DNA of 64,000 bases from Sphingomonas oryzagri (GTDB lineage Bacteria; Pseudomonadota; Alphaproteobacteria; Sphingomonadales; Sphingomonadaceae), in the NCBI RefSeq assembly GCF_029906645.1, contig NZ_JARYGZ010000001.1, positions 1,173,208 through 1,237,207 of the forward strand, given 5' to 3'. Under the pieces are notes generated by a model. That model made no database searches. It was given only the letters and a program-made list of their open reading frames with translations, and had not been told where the DNA came from. Below are positions 52,517-62,004 of the stretch, in pieces (the stretch's first letter is position 1; each line of letters starts with the position of its first letter). The position numbers were made by a program, and so were the translations under genes.

Positions 52517-53569
52517 ATGTCGACGATCAGCAACCCCGCGCAGGGCGATACCAGCATATCGGTGTCGCGCGGGCTGGCGGGCTGGCTGGAGGCGAACCGG
52601 GTCGGCCTCGGCTTCACCTCCTACCAGACCGGCCAGCTCTTCCTCGTCGGCGTGCTGCCCAATGGCAGCGTCTCGTTCAACCAGCAGAACTTCACCCGTG
52701 CGATGGGCATCTGCCGCGACGGACCGCGCCTTTGGGTCGGATCGCATTTCCAGCTGTGGCGGCTGGAGGAGATGCTGCGTCCCGGCGAACAGGCCAACGG
52801 CTCGTTCGACAGTTGCCTGGTGCCCCGCCACGCCTTCACCACCGGCGACATCGACATTCACGAGATCGGCATCCTCGCCGACGGCAGCCCGATCTTCGTC
52901 AACACCAAATATAGCTGCCTCGCCACCATCGATCAGGTCCACAGCTTCCGGCCAGTGTGGCGGCCCGATTTCATTTCGAAGCTGGCGGGTGAGGATCGCT
53001 GCCACCTGAATGGCCTCGCCATGGAGGACGGCGCCCCCGCTTATGTGACGGCGGTCAGCCAGACCGACGTGCTGAGCGGCTGGCGCGCGCGGCGCGATCA
53101 GGGCGGTGTGATCATCGAAGTTTCGACCGGGCGGGTCGTGACCGATCAGCTCTCCATGCCGCACAGCCCGCGGCTTGACGGCGATCGCCTCTACGCGCTC
53201 GATTCAGGGCGCGGGCAGCTCATCGCGATCGATCCGGAAACCGGCACGCGAGACAATATCGCCTTTTGTCCGGGATTCATGCGCGGCCTCGTCATCCATA
53301 ACGGCTTCGCCATCGTAACTGCTTCCAAGCCCCGCGACGGCAGCTTCAAGGAGCTGGCGCTGCAAGGGGAGATCGAGAAGCGGGATGGCGAGGCCTGGTG
53401 TGGCGTTTTCATTATCAACCTTCGGCATGGCGACATCGTCGAATGGATCAAGCTCGACGGCGCCATCGCCGAGCTGTTCGACGTGGCGGCGCTTCCCGAT
53501 GTACGATGCCCGATGTCGCTGGGTGTCGGAACGCTGGAGATCCAGTCTACCATCTCGTTCGACGCGTAA
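52517..53569 (+). CDS. TIGR03032-family protein
   Basis: The 350-residue protein starts at ATG 52517 with AGGAG 8 bases upstream and resembles TIGR03032 beta-propeller-like proteins (GLGFTSYQTGQLFLVG...FTRAMGICRDGPRLWVGSHFQLWRLEE...DIHEIG..NTKYSCLATI). Family members of unknown function are often near surface polysaccharide or secreted protein genes. It follows the autotransporter by 56 bases. A hairpin sits over its ribosome site. Confidence 0.75.
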   Translation: MSTISNPAQGDTSISVSRGLAGWLEANRVGLGFTSYQTGQLFLVGVLPNGSVSFNQQNFTRAMGICRDGPRLWVGSHFQLWRLEEMLRPGEQANGSFDSCLVPRHAFTTGDIDIHEIGILADGSPIFVNTKYSCLATIDQVHSFRPVWRPDFISKLAGEDRCHLNGLAMEDGAPAYVTAVSQTDVLSGWRARRDQGGVIIEVSTGRVVTDQLSMPHSPRLDGDRLYALDSGRGQLIAIDPETGTRDNIAFCPGFMRGLVIHNGFAIVTASKPRDGSFKELALQGEIEKRDGEAWCGVFIINLRHGDIVEWIKLDGAIAELFDVAALPDVRCPMSLGVGTLEIQSTISFDA

Positions 53570-53620
53570 TCTCCGCACGGCGCGGAATGACGACCTCCGC
53601 GACATTGCGCTGCTGCGCTG

Positions 53621-54376
53621 ATGTCGAATTTTTCGCGCCATCGTTTTTCCGCGTTGGCGGATTTGGCGGCAGACGAGAAGGCGGCTCTTGCCAAGCTAGC
53701 CGGTGAGCCGGTCTTCTTTTACCGCAATCAGGTGCTCCGTCACGAAGGAGATGCTTGCCCAGGTCTCTTTGTGCTGTTCAAGGGCTGGGTAGGCAGCAGT
53801 ATCCGCCTGGGCGACGGCAATCGCCAGTTTCTGAAAGTCCATATGCCCGGTGATGTGCTCGGCGCCCCCAGCCTGCCGCTTACGCACGCCGCAGACACGC
53901 TGGTGGCATTGACCGATGCCAAGGTCGGTCCGGTCGATCTGAACGAGTTGAGCGCGATCTTCGCACGTTTTCCTCGCCTCGGGATACTGTTCTTCCTGGC
54001 TGCACAGGAAGAGCGAATCGTCTTGATGGACAGGCTGGTCAGCGTGGGGCGACTGAGCGCCAATCAGCGGCTCGCCACGTTGCTTATCCATTTTCACGAG
54101 CGCCTGGTCGCGATCGATCCGAGAACCGGCCCGGAGTTTGAGCTTCCGCTCTCGCAGGAGCAGATTGGCGATATCGTCAGCCTCACCGCCGTGTCGGTCA
54201 ATCGCGCGCTGCGGAGTCTTCAGCACGAGGGATATATCCATCGCAGAGGCAAGATCATCGACATGGCGGACATCATCGGATTGAGAAATTTGGCATCGCT
54301 GCCAGCGCGACACCTCCAGCGCAATCCGTCATGGCTTCCAAGACATTCTAGCTTGAAGGATGCGCCTCAAGGCTAG
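53621..54376 (+). CDS. Crp/Fnr-family transcriptional regulator
   Basis: The 251-residue product has an N-terminal cyclic-nucleotide-binding-like domain (about 20-140; NQVLRHEGDACPGLFVLFKGWV...MPGDVLGAPSLPL) and a C-terminal winged helix-turn-helix (about 160-235; LSQEQIGDIVSLTAVSVNRALRSLQHEGYI). The Cys residues needed for an Fnr-type Fe-S cluster are not seen in the N-terminal part, so it is more likely of the Crp-like or FixK-like kind. Regulated genes are unknown. Confidence 0.92.
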   Translation: MSNFSRHRFSALADLAADEKAALAKLAGEPVFFYRNQVLRHEGDACPGLFVLFKGWVGSSIRLGDGNRQFLKVHMPGDVLGAPSLPLTHAADTLVALTDAKVGPVDLNELSAIFARFPRLGILFFLAAQEERIVLMDRLVSVGRLSANQRLATLLIHFHERLVAIDPRTGPEFELPLSQEQIGDIVSLTAVSVNRALRSLQHEGYIHRRGKIIDMADIIGLRNLASLPARHLQRNPSWLPRHSSLKDAPQG

Positions 54377-54562
54377 ATGTGCCGTCACCCTCGGCCATCT
54401 GACCAGCGCAGTGATGGGCATGATTTACGACAGGCTTTTGGGGTCGAGCACAAGATCGATTGATGGCGGCAATGGGTGCGTAACTGCCGGCCGCATTCGA
54501 CCAACGTCTACCTTTGGTCCCCAAATGCAAAACGCCTGAACGCGAACCTCCCGGATTAGCAT

Positions 54563-54943
54563 TCACGCATCAAGCGCGGCATGCAGATCACGAACCAGGC
54601 GCCGACTATCCAGCGGCTTACCATAGAAACTCGTTCGATCCGGCAGCAGAGCGTCGTTGGCCAGCTTCTGCGCCGAGACGACGAAAAGCGCTGCAGGCGG
54701 CCAGCGGTTGCGAATATAGTGGACGAGCTTGATCCCATTCATCGATCCCGGCATCTGGACGTCGGTGACGACGGCCCCGATCTCGGGGTGGCTTTCCATG
54801 ATCCGGATCGCCTCGTCGGCATCCTCCGCATCGAGAACCTGGAAGCCATGCTCCTCCAGCATGTCGACAAGTTCGAACCGAATGATCGGTTCGTCGTCGA
54901 CCACCAGCACGGTATGCTGAGCTATGGTGATGACCTGGCCCAT
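54563..54943 (-). CDS. Single-domain response regulator
   Basis: This 126-residue REC-only protein has TVLVVDDEPIIRFELVDMLEE, the phosphoacceptor Asp in AVVTDVQMPGSM and Lys in SFYGKPLDSRRL. Such stand-alone receivers often couple to HWE kinases. Its ATG overlaps the kinase stop by one base (TGATG), so it is translated with the kinase upstream (54943-56019). Confidence 0.9.
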   Translation of the reverse strand: MGQVITIAQHTVLVVDDEPIIRFELVDMLEEHGFQVLDAEDADEAIRIMESHPEIGAVVTDVQMPGSMNGIKLVHYIRNRWPPAALFVVSAQKLANDALLPDRTSFYGKPLDSRRLVRDLHAALDA

Positions 54944-56019
54944 CAGAGCAGACCCGCCGCTCCGGACACGGCGGCCAACGGTGCGTCCAGTGTGAAGATG
55001 AGGCCCGAAGGCCGATAATCAAGCACGCAATTTCCTTTGAAGGCGGATTTCAATGTGCGCTCGATCAGCGTCGAGCCGAACCCTTTCGACACCGGAGGCG
55101 TGACCGTGGGTCCATGCATTTCCGTCCAGCATAAAGTGAAACGAATGCCTTCGGGATTCGGGGCCGGATCGATTTTCCAAGATAGATCAATTCGCCCTGC
55201 CTGCACGGAAAGCGCCCCATATTTCGAGGCGTTGGTCGCGAGTTCGTGCAAGGCCAGCGCCATGGCGATCGCCTGAGAGGACGACAGTTGCACCAGTGGG
55301 CCGCCGACGCTGATATGGTCGCTCTGATGCCCGGCGAGAGCGACCTCCGCGAGCGCCCCGAGATCGGCCGCATCCCATTCCGAAGCCGTGAGCACGTCGG
55401 TCGCGCGGCCCAGCGCCGCCAATCGTTCGCTGACACCGGCCTTCGCCTGATCGAGCGTTGTCGAGCGCCGAAGCGTTTGCAGCGTCACGGCCTGAGTCAC
55501 CGCCAGAACGTTCTTGAGCCGGTGGCCCAACTCCCGGTTGAGGATCTTGAGTTGCTGGTCGGCCCGGACTGCGAAGCTGGTCTCGGTTACCGTGTCCAGC
55601 ATGCCGACGATCGCACCATTCTCGTCGCGGATCGGGCTGTAGCAGAAGGTGAAATGCGCTTCCTCGTCCGCGCCAAACCGGTCAGTCTTCATCGCGAAAT
55701 TCTCGATGAAGGTCGGTTGACCGGTGAAGGCACGCTCCACGATCGGCCCGATCTCATGCCAGGCTTCGGACCAGACGTCGGAGAACGGACGCCCCAGCAC
55801 CGCAGGCTTGTCACCCAGGATCGGGAGAAACGCATCGTTGGGAATCGTCACCAGCCCGGGACCCCAGACAATGCATTGCGGAAAACGCGAATTGACGATC
55901 AGGCTGACCGTCGTTTTCAGAGCGGCCGGCCAATTCTCGATCGCGCCCAGCGGCGTCGCGGCCCAGTAGTGCGATCGGATCGCTTCGGCCATTGGGGTAT
56001 CAAGTCCCAGAAACCCCAT
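54943..56019 (-). CDS. HWE-family sensor histidine kinase with N-terminal PAS
   Basis: From ATG 56019 (start uncertain; a TTG at 56028 is nearer the AGAGG site) the product is about 358 residues. The N-terminal PAS-like module (ATPLGAIENWPAALKTTVSL...FPQCIVWGPGLV..NDAFLPILGDKP) is shared with other kinases here. The phosphotransfer region LGHRLKNVLAVTQAVTLQTL and the HATPase (ALALHELATNASKYGAL, GFGSTLIERTL) show the HWE/HisKA_2 type. It is the first gene of the unit with the REC protein. Confidence 0.9.
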   Translation of the reverse strand: MGFLGLDTPMAEAIRSHYWAATPLGAIENWPAALKTTVSLIVNSRFPQCIVWGPGLVTIPNDAFLPILGDKPAVLGRPFSDVWSEAWHEIGPIVERAFTGQPTFIENFAMKTDRFGADEEAHFTFCYSPIRDENGAIVGMLDTVTETSFAVRADQQLKILNRELGHRLKNVLAVTQAVTLQTLRRSTTLDQAKAGVSERLAALGRATDVLTASEWDAADLGALAEVALAGHQSDHISVGGPLVQLSSSQAIAMALALHELATNASKYGALSVQAGRIDLSWKIDPAPNPEGIRFTLCWTEMHGPTVTPPVSKGFGSTLIERTLKSAFKGNCVLDYRPSGLIFTLDAPLAAVSGAAGLL

Positions 56020-56169
56020 CCACGGCAAAATCCTCTGGAGGCTCGGCGGGTTCGAAAGGCCGCTGAGAGATTATAAAAACGCTATATGCTGGTGGCAATG
56101 CGCTGGCACAGGGCGGAGGTGATAGATTGAAACCGTCCGATGGAAGACTTCGTTCCTGCGGATCCGAAC

Positions 56170-56589
56170 TCAATGCCCGCCTCCGACTTCGCGGTTCAAG
56201 AACCGGGTCAGGTCGTCCAGCACCGGTGCCCGCCCTCGCAGTGGCTTCGCGATCGCGGTGACGAGCCCGGCGTGCCCGACCGCAGGATATCGTCGCCGCT
56301 CGACGGGAACTCCTGCCGCCTGGAGCTTGGCGCCGAGAGAGTCGCTGTTCGCCGGGCGGACGGTACCGTCCTTGTCGCCCGTCGCGAGGAAGGCCGGCGG
56401 ATCGCCCGGCTCGACATAGTGGACAGGCTGTGTCGAAACCGGATCGGCCGCTCCGCCGAAAGTCTGCTGCACGACCGGACCGTCGAACGGCAGGAAGTCA
56501 TAGGGGCCGGCCAGCCCGACCAATGCCTTGACGGCCCGTCGGTCCGCCCCGAGCCAACGCGGGTCGAGCGCCAGCATCGCCGCGCCATA
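56170..56589 (-). pseudogene. C-terminal remnant of an alpha/beta hydrolase (esterase/lipase)
   Basis: The frame from 56589 down to the stop at 56170 encodes about 140 residues that match the C-terminal half of small carboxylesterases: YGAAMLALDPRWL (normally after GHSAGGYN), VGLAGPYDFLPFD, PPAFLATGDKDGTVRPANS (acid) and the GHAGLVTAI (His). The N-terminal half with the nucleophile GHSAG is missing, and upstream bases are unrelated. It therefore appears to be a truncated gene. Confidence 0.8.
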
Positions 56590-56670
56590 TCCGAGAGCCT
56601 TGACCGACCGCCGGTATCCAATAGCGAAATGTCAGTGTCGGGGACGCGGCTGATCGGATAAGTCTCCGCA

Positions 56671-59259
56671 ATGGCGACGAGGCAAGACTCTGATTTGCAA
56701 CAGCTCAGTGGGAGCTTGGAGGTCGTGCCCGCCAGCCGACCCGCTTTCCTCCTGGGTGGAGGCGCTTGCGCAGACCTGATCTTCGCAAGGGACTGGACGG
56801 CGACCCCGCTGGGACCGATCGAGGCTTGGTCTCCGAGCCTGAAGACCGCGATTGCGATCCTGTTGCGCTCTCCTGTCCCCATCGTGATGCTCTGGGACCC
56901 GGACGGTGTCATGCTCTACAATGATGCTTATTCGGCCTTTGCGGGAGGCCGTCATCCCTCGCTGCTGGGATCCGTCGTCTGTGAAGGGTGGCCAGAGGTC
57001 GCCGATTTCAACGCGAACGTGATGAAGGTCGGCCTCGCGGGCGGCACGCTCCACTATCGTGACCAGGAGTTGACGCTTCACCGCAATGGCCAGCCCGAAC
57101 AGGTCTGGATGGATCTCGACTACTCGCCGGTTCTAGGTGAGGACGGTGAGCCTGCCGGCGTGATCTGTTTTCTGGCGGAAACCACCGAACGTGTGGCCGC
57201 CGAGCGGCGGACGGCGTTCTTACTATCCCTATCGGATGCACTCCGACCACTTCAGACGCCGGCCGACATCATGTCTCTGGCTGCTGTCCGTCTCGGCGAG
57301 GCACTCGATGCCAGCCGCGTATTCTACGCGGAGATCGCCAATGGCCTGATGACGGTCGAGCGTGATCACGCCCGCGGAGTATCGTCGATCGTCGGCGAGC
57401 ACTCACTCGAGGCGTTCGGGCCTGATCTGCTGCGCGCCTACACTACCGGAGCGCCGGTTGTGGTTCGTGATGTGGGCGCGGATGAGCGGCTCGGGAAGGA
57501 GGCGCGCGAGGGTCTCCAGTCCCGAGAGGTTGGCGCCTTCATAGACGTTGTCCTGTTCCAGGAGGAGCAGTGGGTCGGGCTTTTGGCGGTGCAGAACGCG
57601 ACAGCGCGAAGCTGGACGCTCGCCGAGCAAAGCCTCGTGCAAGAGGTGGGCGAGCGCATCAAGCCGGCGGTCGAACGGGCGCATGCCGAAGCGAGACTAC
57701 GCGCGCTGAACGAGACGCTGGAGCAACAGGTCGTCGCGCGTACGGAGGAACTGCGCCGCTATCACAACATCGTTGAGGCGACTGTCGCACCGATCTGCGC
57801 GTTCGATCACGATCTACGCCTGATCGCCTTCAATCAGGCGCACAATGACGAGTTTCGCCGGGTCAACGGCTTCGACACGAAGATTGGCGACATCTTCCCC
57901 GATCTATTCATCCCCGAGCAGGGCACCACGATGCGCCGTTTCATGGCTCGGGTCCTTGCCGGCGAGACCTTCACCGTGCGCGAGGGATTCGGCAGACCGG
58001 AGCTTGGCACCCCGATCTGGGAGATCACCTACACTCCACTCCGCGATGGGGCCGGCCGGGTGATCGGAGCCTTCCACCACGCCAACGACATCTCGGCTCA
58101 GCTCGTGGCGCAGGCCGAACTCGAAGCGGCTCAGGAGGCGCTGCGCCAGAGCCAGAAGATGGAGGCGATGGGGAGCCTGACAGGCGGCGTCGCGCACGAT
58201 TTCAACAACCTTCTGACCCCCATTATCGGCTCGCTCGACATGCTTGTGCGCAAGGGACTCGGTAGCGAGCGAGAGCAGCGGCTGATCGGCGGCGCGCTCC
58301 AGTCCGCCGAACGCGCCAAGACGCTTGTCCAGCGCCTGCTGGCCTTCGCACGCAGGCAGCCCCTCCAGGCGACTGCCGTCGATCTCGGCGCGCTGATCGA
58401 AGGCATGGCCGAACTGATCGGCTCCACGATCGGGCCAAGCATCAACGTCCGCCTTGATGTGGCTCCCGCACTGCCGTCGGTGAGGACCGACGCGAACCAG
58501 CTCGAAATGGCACTGCTGAACCTGGCGGTGAACGCGCGCGACGCGATGCCCGAAGGCGGAGAGCTCATCTTCGAGGCGAGACCCTGCACCGTGGCCAGCG
58601 ACCACCTGCCCGGAATCAAGATGGGAGACTATGTCTGCCTCGGCGTCCGCGACACCGGGACCGGAATGGACGAGGCCACGAGGCAGAAAGCGATCGAGCC
58701 GTTCTTCTCGACGAAGGGTGTCGGCAAGGGCACCGGTCTCGGCCTGTCGATGGTCCACGGGCTGATGGCTCAGCTTGGCGGCGGTCTCACGATCGATAGC
58801 GCTCCAGGCCAGGGAACGACCATCAATCTGTGGCTGCCGGAAAGTGCCGTCGCCGCCGTCGCCACGGAGGAGGAGCGTTTTGAACTTCCAGACTCGCAAG
58901 AGCGGGTAGGCACCGCACTGCTGGTCGAGGATGAAGAGCTCGTTCGATTGAGCACGGCGGACATGCTGGCATCGCTAGGTTATGAGGTCACCGAGGCGGA
59001 TTCGGCTGAAGAGGCGATAAGGCTGGTGCGAGACGGCCTTCGCCCCGACCTGCTCGTCACCGATCATCTCATGCCTGGCATGAACGGCGCCCAGCTGATC
59101 CGCGAGCTCGACTTGCTCGTGCCGGACCTGCCTTCGCTCATCGTGTCGGGCTACGCGGAAGCAGAGGGCATCGACCCCGAACTCCTACGATTGACCAAGC
59201 CCTTCCGGAAAGACGAGCTGGCGGCAATCCTCGCACCATTGTCCGCGCGACGGTCCTGA
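56671..59259 (+). CDS. Hybrid sensor histidine kinase (PAS-GAF-PAS-HisKA-HATPase-REC)
   Basis: The 862-residue protein has an N-terminal PAS-like module (about 30-170; ARDWTATPLGPIEAWSPSLK...SPVPIVMLWDPDGVMLYNDAYSAF), a GAF domain (about 185-335; ALDASRVFYAEI, VVLFQEEQWVGLLAVQN), a coiled-coil, a PAS (about 370-480), the H-box GGVAHDFNNLLTPIIG (about 503), HATPase (FFSTKGVGKGTGLGLSMVHGL) and a REC domain with its phosphoacceptor in LLVTDHLMPGMNG (about 796). No membrane segment is seen. The kinase is divergent from the esterase remnant. Confidence 0.92.
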   Translation: MATRQDSDLQQLSGSLEVVPASRPAFLLGGGACADLIFARDWTATPLGPIEAWSPSLKTAIAILLRSPVPIVMLWDPDGVMLYNDAYSAFAGGRHPSLLGSVVCEGWPEVADFNANVMKVGLAGGTLHYRDQELTLHRNGQPEQVWMDLDYSPVLGEDGEPAGVICFLAETTERVAAERRTAFLLSLSDALRPLQTPADIMSLAAVRLGEALDASRVFYAEIANGLMTVERDHARGVSSIVGEHSLEAFGPDLLRAYTTGAPVVVRDVGADERLGKEAREGLQSREVGAFIDVVLFQEEQWVGLLAVQNATARSWTLAEQSLVQEVGERIKPAVERAHAEARLRALNETLEQQVVARTEELRRYHNIVEATVAPICAFDHDLRLIAFNQAHNDEFRRVNGFDTKIGDIFPDLFIPEQGTTMRRFMARVLAGETFTVREGFGRPELGTPIWEITYTPLRDGAGRVIGAFHHANDISAQLVAQAELEAAQEALRQSQKMEAMGSLTGGVAHDFNNLLTPIIGSLDMLVRKGLGSEREQRLIGGALQSAERAKTLVQRLLAFARRQPLQATAVDLGALIEGMAELIGSTIGPSINVRLDVAPALPSVRTDANQLEMALLNLAVNARDAMPEGGELIFEARPCTVASDHLPGIKMGDYVCLGVRDTGTGMDEATRQKAIEPFFSTKGVGKGTGLGLSMVHGLMAQLGGGLTIDSAPGQGTTINLWLPESAVAAVATEEERFELPDSQERVGTALLVEDEELVRLSTADMLASLGYEVTEADSAEEAIRLVRDGLRPDLLVTDHLMPGMNGAQLIRELDLLVPDLPSLIVSGYAEAEGIDPELLRLTKPFRKDELAAILAPLSARRS

Positions 59260-59371
59260 TTTCGGGAGCAGCGCTGCGAAGGTGCTGCGTGCAAGATCAC
59301 GTTCGACGATTGGCGTGCGAAGCCGGGTTCACTGATTTGCTCGGCACCGCCCGAGCCCTTGCTTCTGCGGG

Positions 59372-61963
59372 TCACGGAAACAGATCGTCTATGCCACGGG
59401 CGATGTTGTGCGTCGTATAGGGCTTTTGCACCACCGTCATGTGACGATGATCGACGGGGAGGTTGGCCTGCTCGCCGTAGCCGGACGCGAAGAAATAAGG
59501 GACGCCCAACTCTTTCAGCCTGTCTGCGACGCCGAAGCTTGTCTGGTCACCGAGGTTGATGTCGAGGATGGCGTAATCGACCTGCTCCTGATCGAGGATC
59601 GCGTGCGCCGCTTCCGGCGTCGATGCCGTCAGCACGGTCGCGCCGAATCTGTCGAGAATGTCCTCGGCATCCAGCGCGATGATGAGGCTGTCTTCAACCA
59701 GCAGAACCGTCTTCCGGCCGAAATGGCTGACGTCGATGGGCTGCTGGCTCGAGACGCCGGGACGTGGGATGCGTATCTCCGGGCCCTTGAAATTCTTGGG
59801 CTGCGAAACGTGTCGGGCCGGAATGCAGAATTCTGCCTGCACGCCACCGACGGCATAGTCGATCTTTGCATGGCCACCGAGGTCATAAGGGACGGATCGA
59901 TTGACGATCGTGGTCCCGAACCCCTTGCGCGTCGGGGGCTTCACCGGCGGCCCCCCCACCTCTCTCCATGTGATGATGAGATCGTCCTTGGAGTCCCGCG
60001 ACCAGTCGATATGGACCTCGCCGTCGCCGGAAAGGCTGCCGTATTTCGTCGAGTTGGTCACCAGCTCATGGATCACCAGCGCCATCGATGAGTACGCTTG
60101 CGGGTTGAGCAGGACCGGCTCACCTCGTGAGATAATCGCGCTTTCACGTGTCGCGGCGAATGCGGCCGCCTCGGCGTCGATGAGCGCCTGCAGCGGCGCC
60201 GGCCCCCAATGGTCATCGGTGATCTGGTTATGGGCACGAGCGAGGGCATGGATGCGCCCATCGACGAGCCTCACGAAATCCTTCACCTCGGGGCTGTCAG
60301 GCTGCGACTGGCGGATCAGCCCTCGAATGACGCCGAGGATGTTGCGGACCCGGTGGTTCAACTCGGCGATCAGCATCTCCTGCCGTGCGGTCGACTGCCG
60401 TCGCTCTGCAGCCGCCTCGTCCGCCAGACGGAGCACCACCTCGATCAAGGTGGCCCTGAGCGTCTCCGCAACTCTGATCTCTGAGGTCGTGAAGGGCTCG
60501 GCGCGACCGGTCACATTCTCACGCCACTCCGCAAAACTCTCGCGGGGGGTAAGCCTCGGCCCGTTCGGGCCATATTCGACGGGCTTGTGAGGATCACCAG
60601 CCCAACGGACCGATTGCAGGATCTCCTCGCGGAACAGTATCACATAGTCCCGGGGCGACCGCGAGATCGGGATGGCCAGCATGCCGGCGGCCTTCTCGGC
60701 GAAATGCCCGGCATCCTCGATGAGTCCGCCGATATTGTCGGTCGTGAAAACCCGGCCGGCAGCGAGCCCGTTCAGAGCGCGGACGATCCTCCGAAAATCC
60801 TCGGTCGGAGGCGTCACGCCGGAGAAGGCGTAATTGCCGTTGATCCAGACCCCGACTCCGGTTGCGGGAATGGCGCCCGTCAGGATATCGCCGAGCCAAT
60901 CCGGATCGTTGAGAAGGGTCTCATCGGACGCAACGGCCCCCAGAAGCTGGTCGGAGATGTCGCGGGCGCGCCGCTCATAATCGACGATCTGGCGGCGTTC
61001 GCGGCTCTCCAGCCGCATGGAAAAGCTCTCCGCGAACTGCTCGCAGACCGAGCGCCGTTTGAAGGTTGGCGATCGCGGCGAGTAGTTATGACAGGCAAAA
61101 AGACCCCACAGCTCATCGTCGACGATGATCGAGATCGAAAGGGACGCGGCGACCCCCATGTTCTTCAGATACTCGATGTGGATGGGCGACACCGATCGCA
61201 GGATCGACAGCGACAGATCGAGCTGGTTGCCCGCCGCATCGATCTGGGGAACAATCGGAACAGGCTCCGATGCAACGTCGCGAATGACGCGCACGAGATT
61301 CCGTTTGTAGAGCGCGCGCGCCTGCCTCGGGATGTCGCTTGCCGGATAGTGCAGCCCCATGAAGCTGCCGATGCCCGGCTTGCAGGCCTCCGCGACGACC
61401 TCGCCATCGCCGCTCGCGGCAAACTTGTAGACCATCACGCGATCATAACCGAGGAGCGAACGGACCTGGCGCGCACCCTCCCGGTAGAAGGCGGCCAAGT
61501 CCTTGGCCCGATCGAGACGCGACATCATGGCGCGCACCGAGATCGACACTTCGTCGCCGGGCGCGCCCGCTTCCGCCTCGATCACGATCTGGCTGCCGGA
61601 ATAATGGATCGCGACATCGTAATGTTGGCCCGATGTGCCTATCTCCCGACCGAACAGCCGTTCGACCATGTCCGGCTCGGAGAGGTAGGAGAGCTTGTTC
61701 CGGAGGTCGTGAAGCAGCGTAGACGGCACATAGTCCGCGAGCGGCAAGCCGATCAGATCCTCCGGATCGGAGCCGAGCAGACTGCGGATGTTCTTCGAGA
61801 CACGCGCGATCAGCCAGTCGCGGCTGACCGCGATCAGGAAGCCGGCGGGCTGAATCGCGCCCAGGAGATGAATCGGCTCTCGGTCGCAGTTTGTCAGGTC
61901 GACTGGTTCAAGGTCCGCCAAATCGGCTCCTATCGATAAGTCAGCCGAAGGCTGGATCGCCAC
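59372..61963 (-). CDS. Bacteriophytochrome with HWE kinase and C-terminal receiver domain
   Basis: This 863-residue protein has an N-terminal PAS with the biliverdin-binding Cys26 (VDLTNCDREPIHLLGAIQPAG), a GAF domain (PASDIPRQARALYKRNLVRVI), a PHY domain (to about 490), an HWE-type H-box (AELNHRVRNILGVIRGL, about 534), HATPase (ALVIHELVTNSTKYGSLSG, FGTTIVNRSVPYDL) and a receiver (VLLVEDSLIIALDAEDILDRFGA; phosphoacceptor in YAILDINLGD). It should sense red/far-red light in the cytosol. The normal His of IQPHG is Ala (IQPAG). Confidence 0.93.
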   Translation of the reverse strand: MAIQPSADLSIGADLADLEPVDLTNCDREPIHLLGAIQPAGFLIAVSRDWLIARVSKNIRSLLGSDPEDLIGLPLADYVPSTLLHDLRNKLSYLSEPDMVERLFGREIGTSGQHYDVAIHYSGSQIVIEAEAGAPGDEVSISVRAMMSRLDRAKDLAAFYREGARQVRSLLGYDRVMVYKFAASGDGEVVAEACKPGIGSFMGLHYPASDIPRQARALYKRNLVRVIRDVASEPVPIVPQIDAAGNQLDLSLSILRSVSPIHIEYLKNMGVAASLSISIIVDDELWGLFACHNYSPRSPTFKRRSVCEQFAESFSMRLESRERRQIVDYERRARDISDQLLGAVASDETLLNDPDWLGDILTGAIPATGVGVWINGNYAFSGVTPPTEDFRRIVRALNGLAAGRVFTTDNIGGLIEDAGHFAEKAAGMLAIPISRSPRDYVILFREEILQSVRWAGDPHKPVEYGPNGPRLTPRESFAEWRENVTGRAEPFTTSEIRVAETLRATLIEVVLRLADEAAAERRQSTARQEMLIAELNHRVRNILGVIRGLIRQSQPDSPEVKDFVRLVDGRIHALARAHNQITDDHWGPAPLQALIDAEAAAFAATRESAIISRGEPVLLNPQAYSSMALVIHELVTNSTKYGSLSGDGEVHIDWSRDSKDDLIITWREVGGPPVKPPTRKGFGTTIVNRSVPYDLGGHAKIDYAVGGVQAEFCIPARHVSQPKNFKGPEIRIPRPGVSSQQPIDVSHFGRKTVLLVEDSLIIALDAEDILDRFGATVLTASTPEAAHAILDQEQVDYAILDINLGDQTSFGVADRLKELGVPYFFASGYGEQANLPVDHRHMTVVQKPYTTHNIARGIDDLFP

Positions 61964-62004
61964 CCAACCGCATGCGCATCAGGGTTGGCGGGATCGGTTA
62001 AACA

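Noticed and set aside
54348-54566. Minus-strand 72-codon open frame between the Crp gene and the receiver gene
   Set aside because: It has no ribosome site or recognisable domain and overlaps the end of the Crp gene; chance is the simplest explanation.
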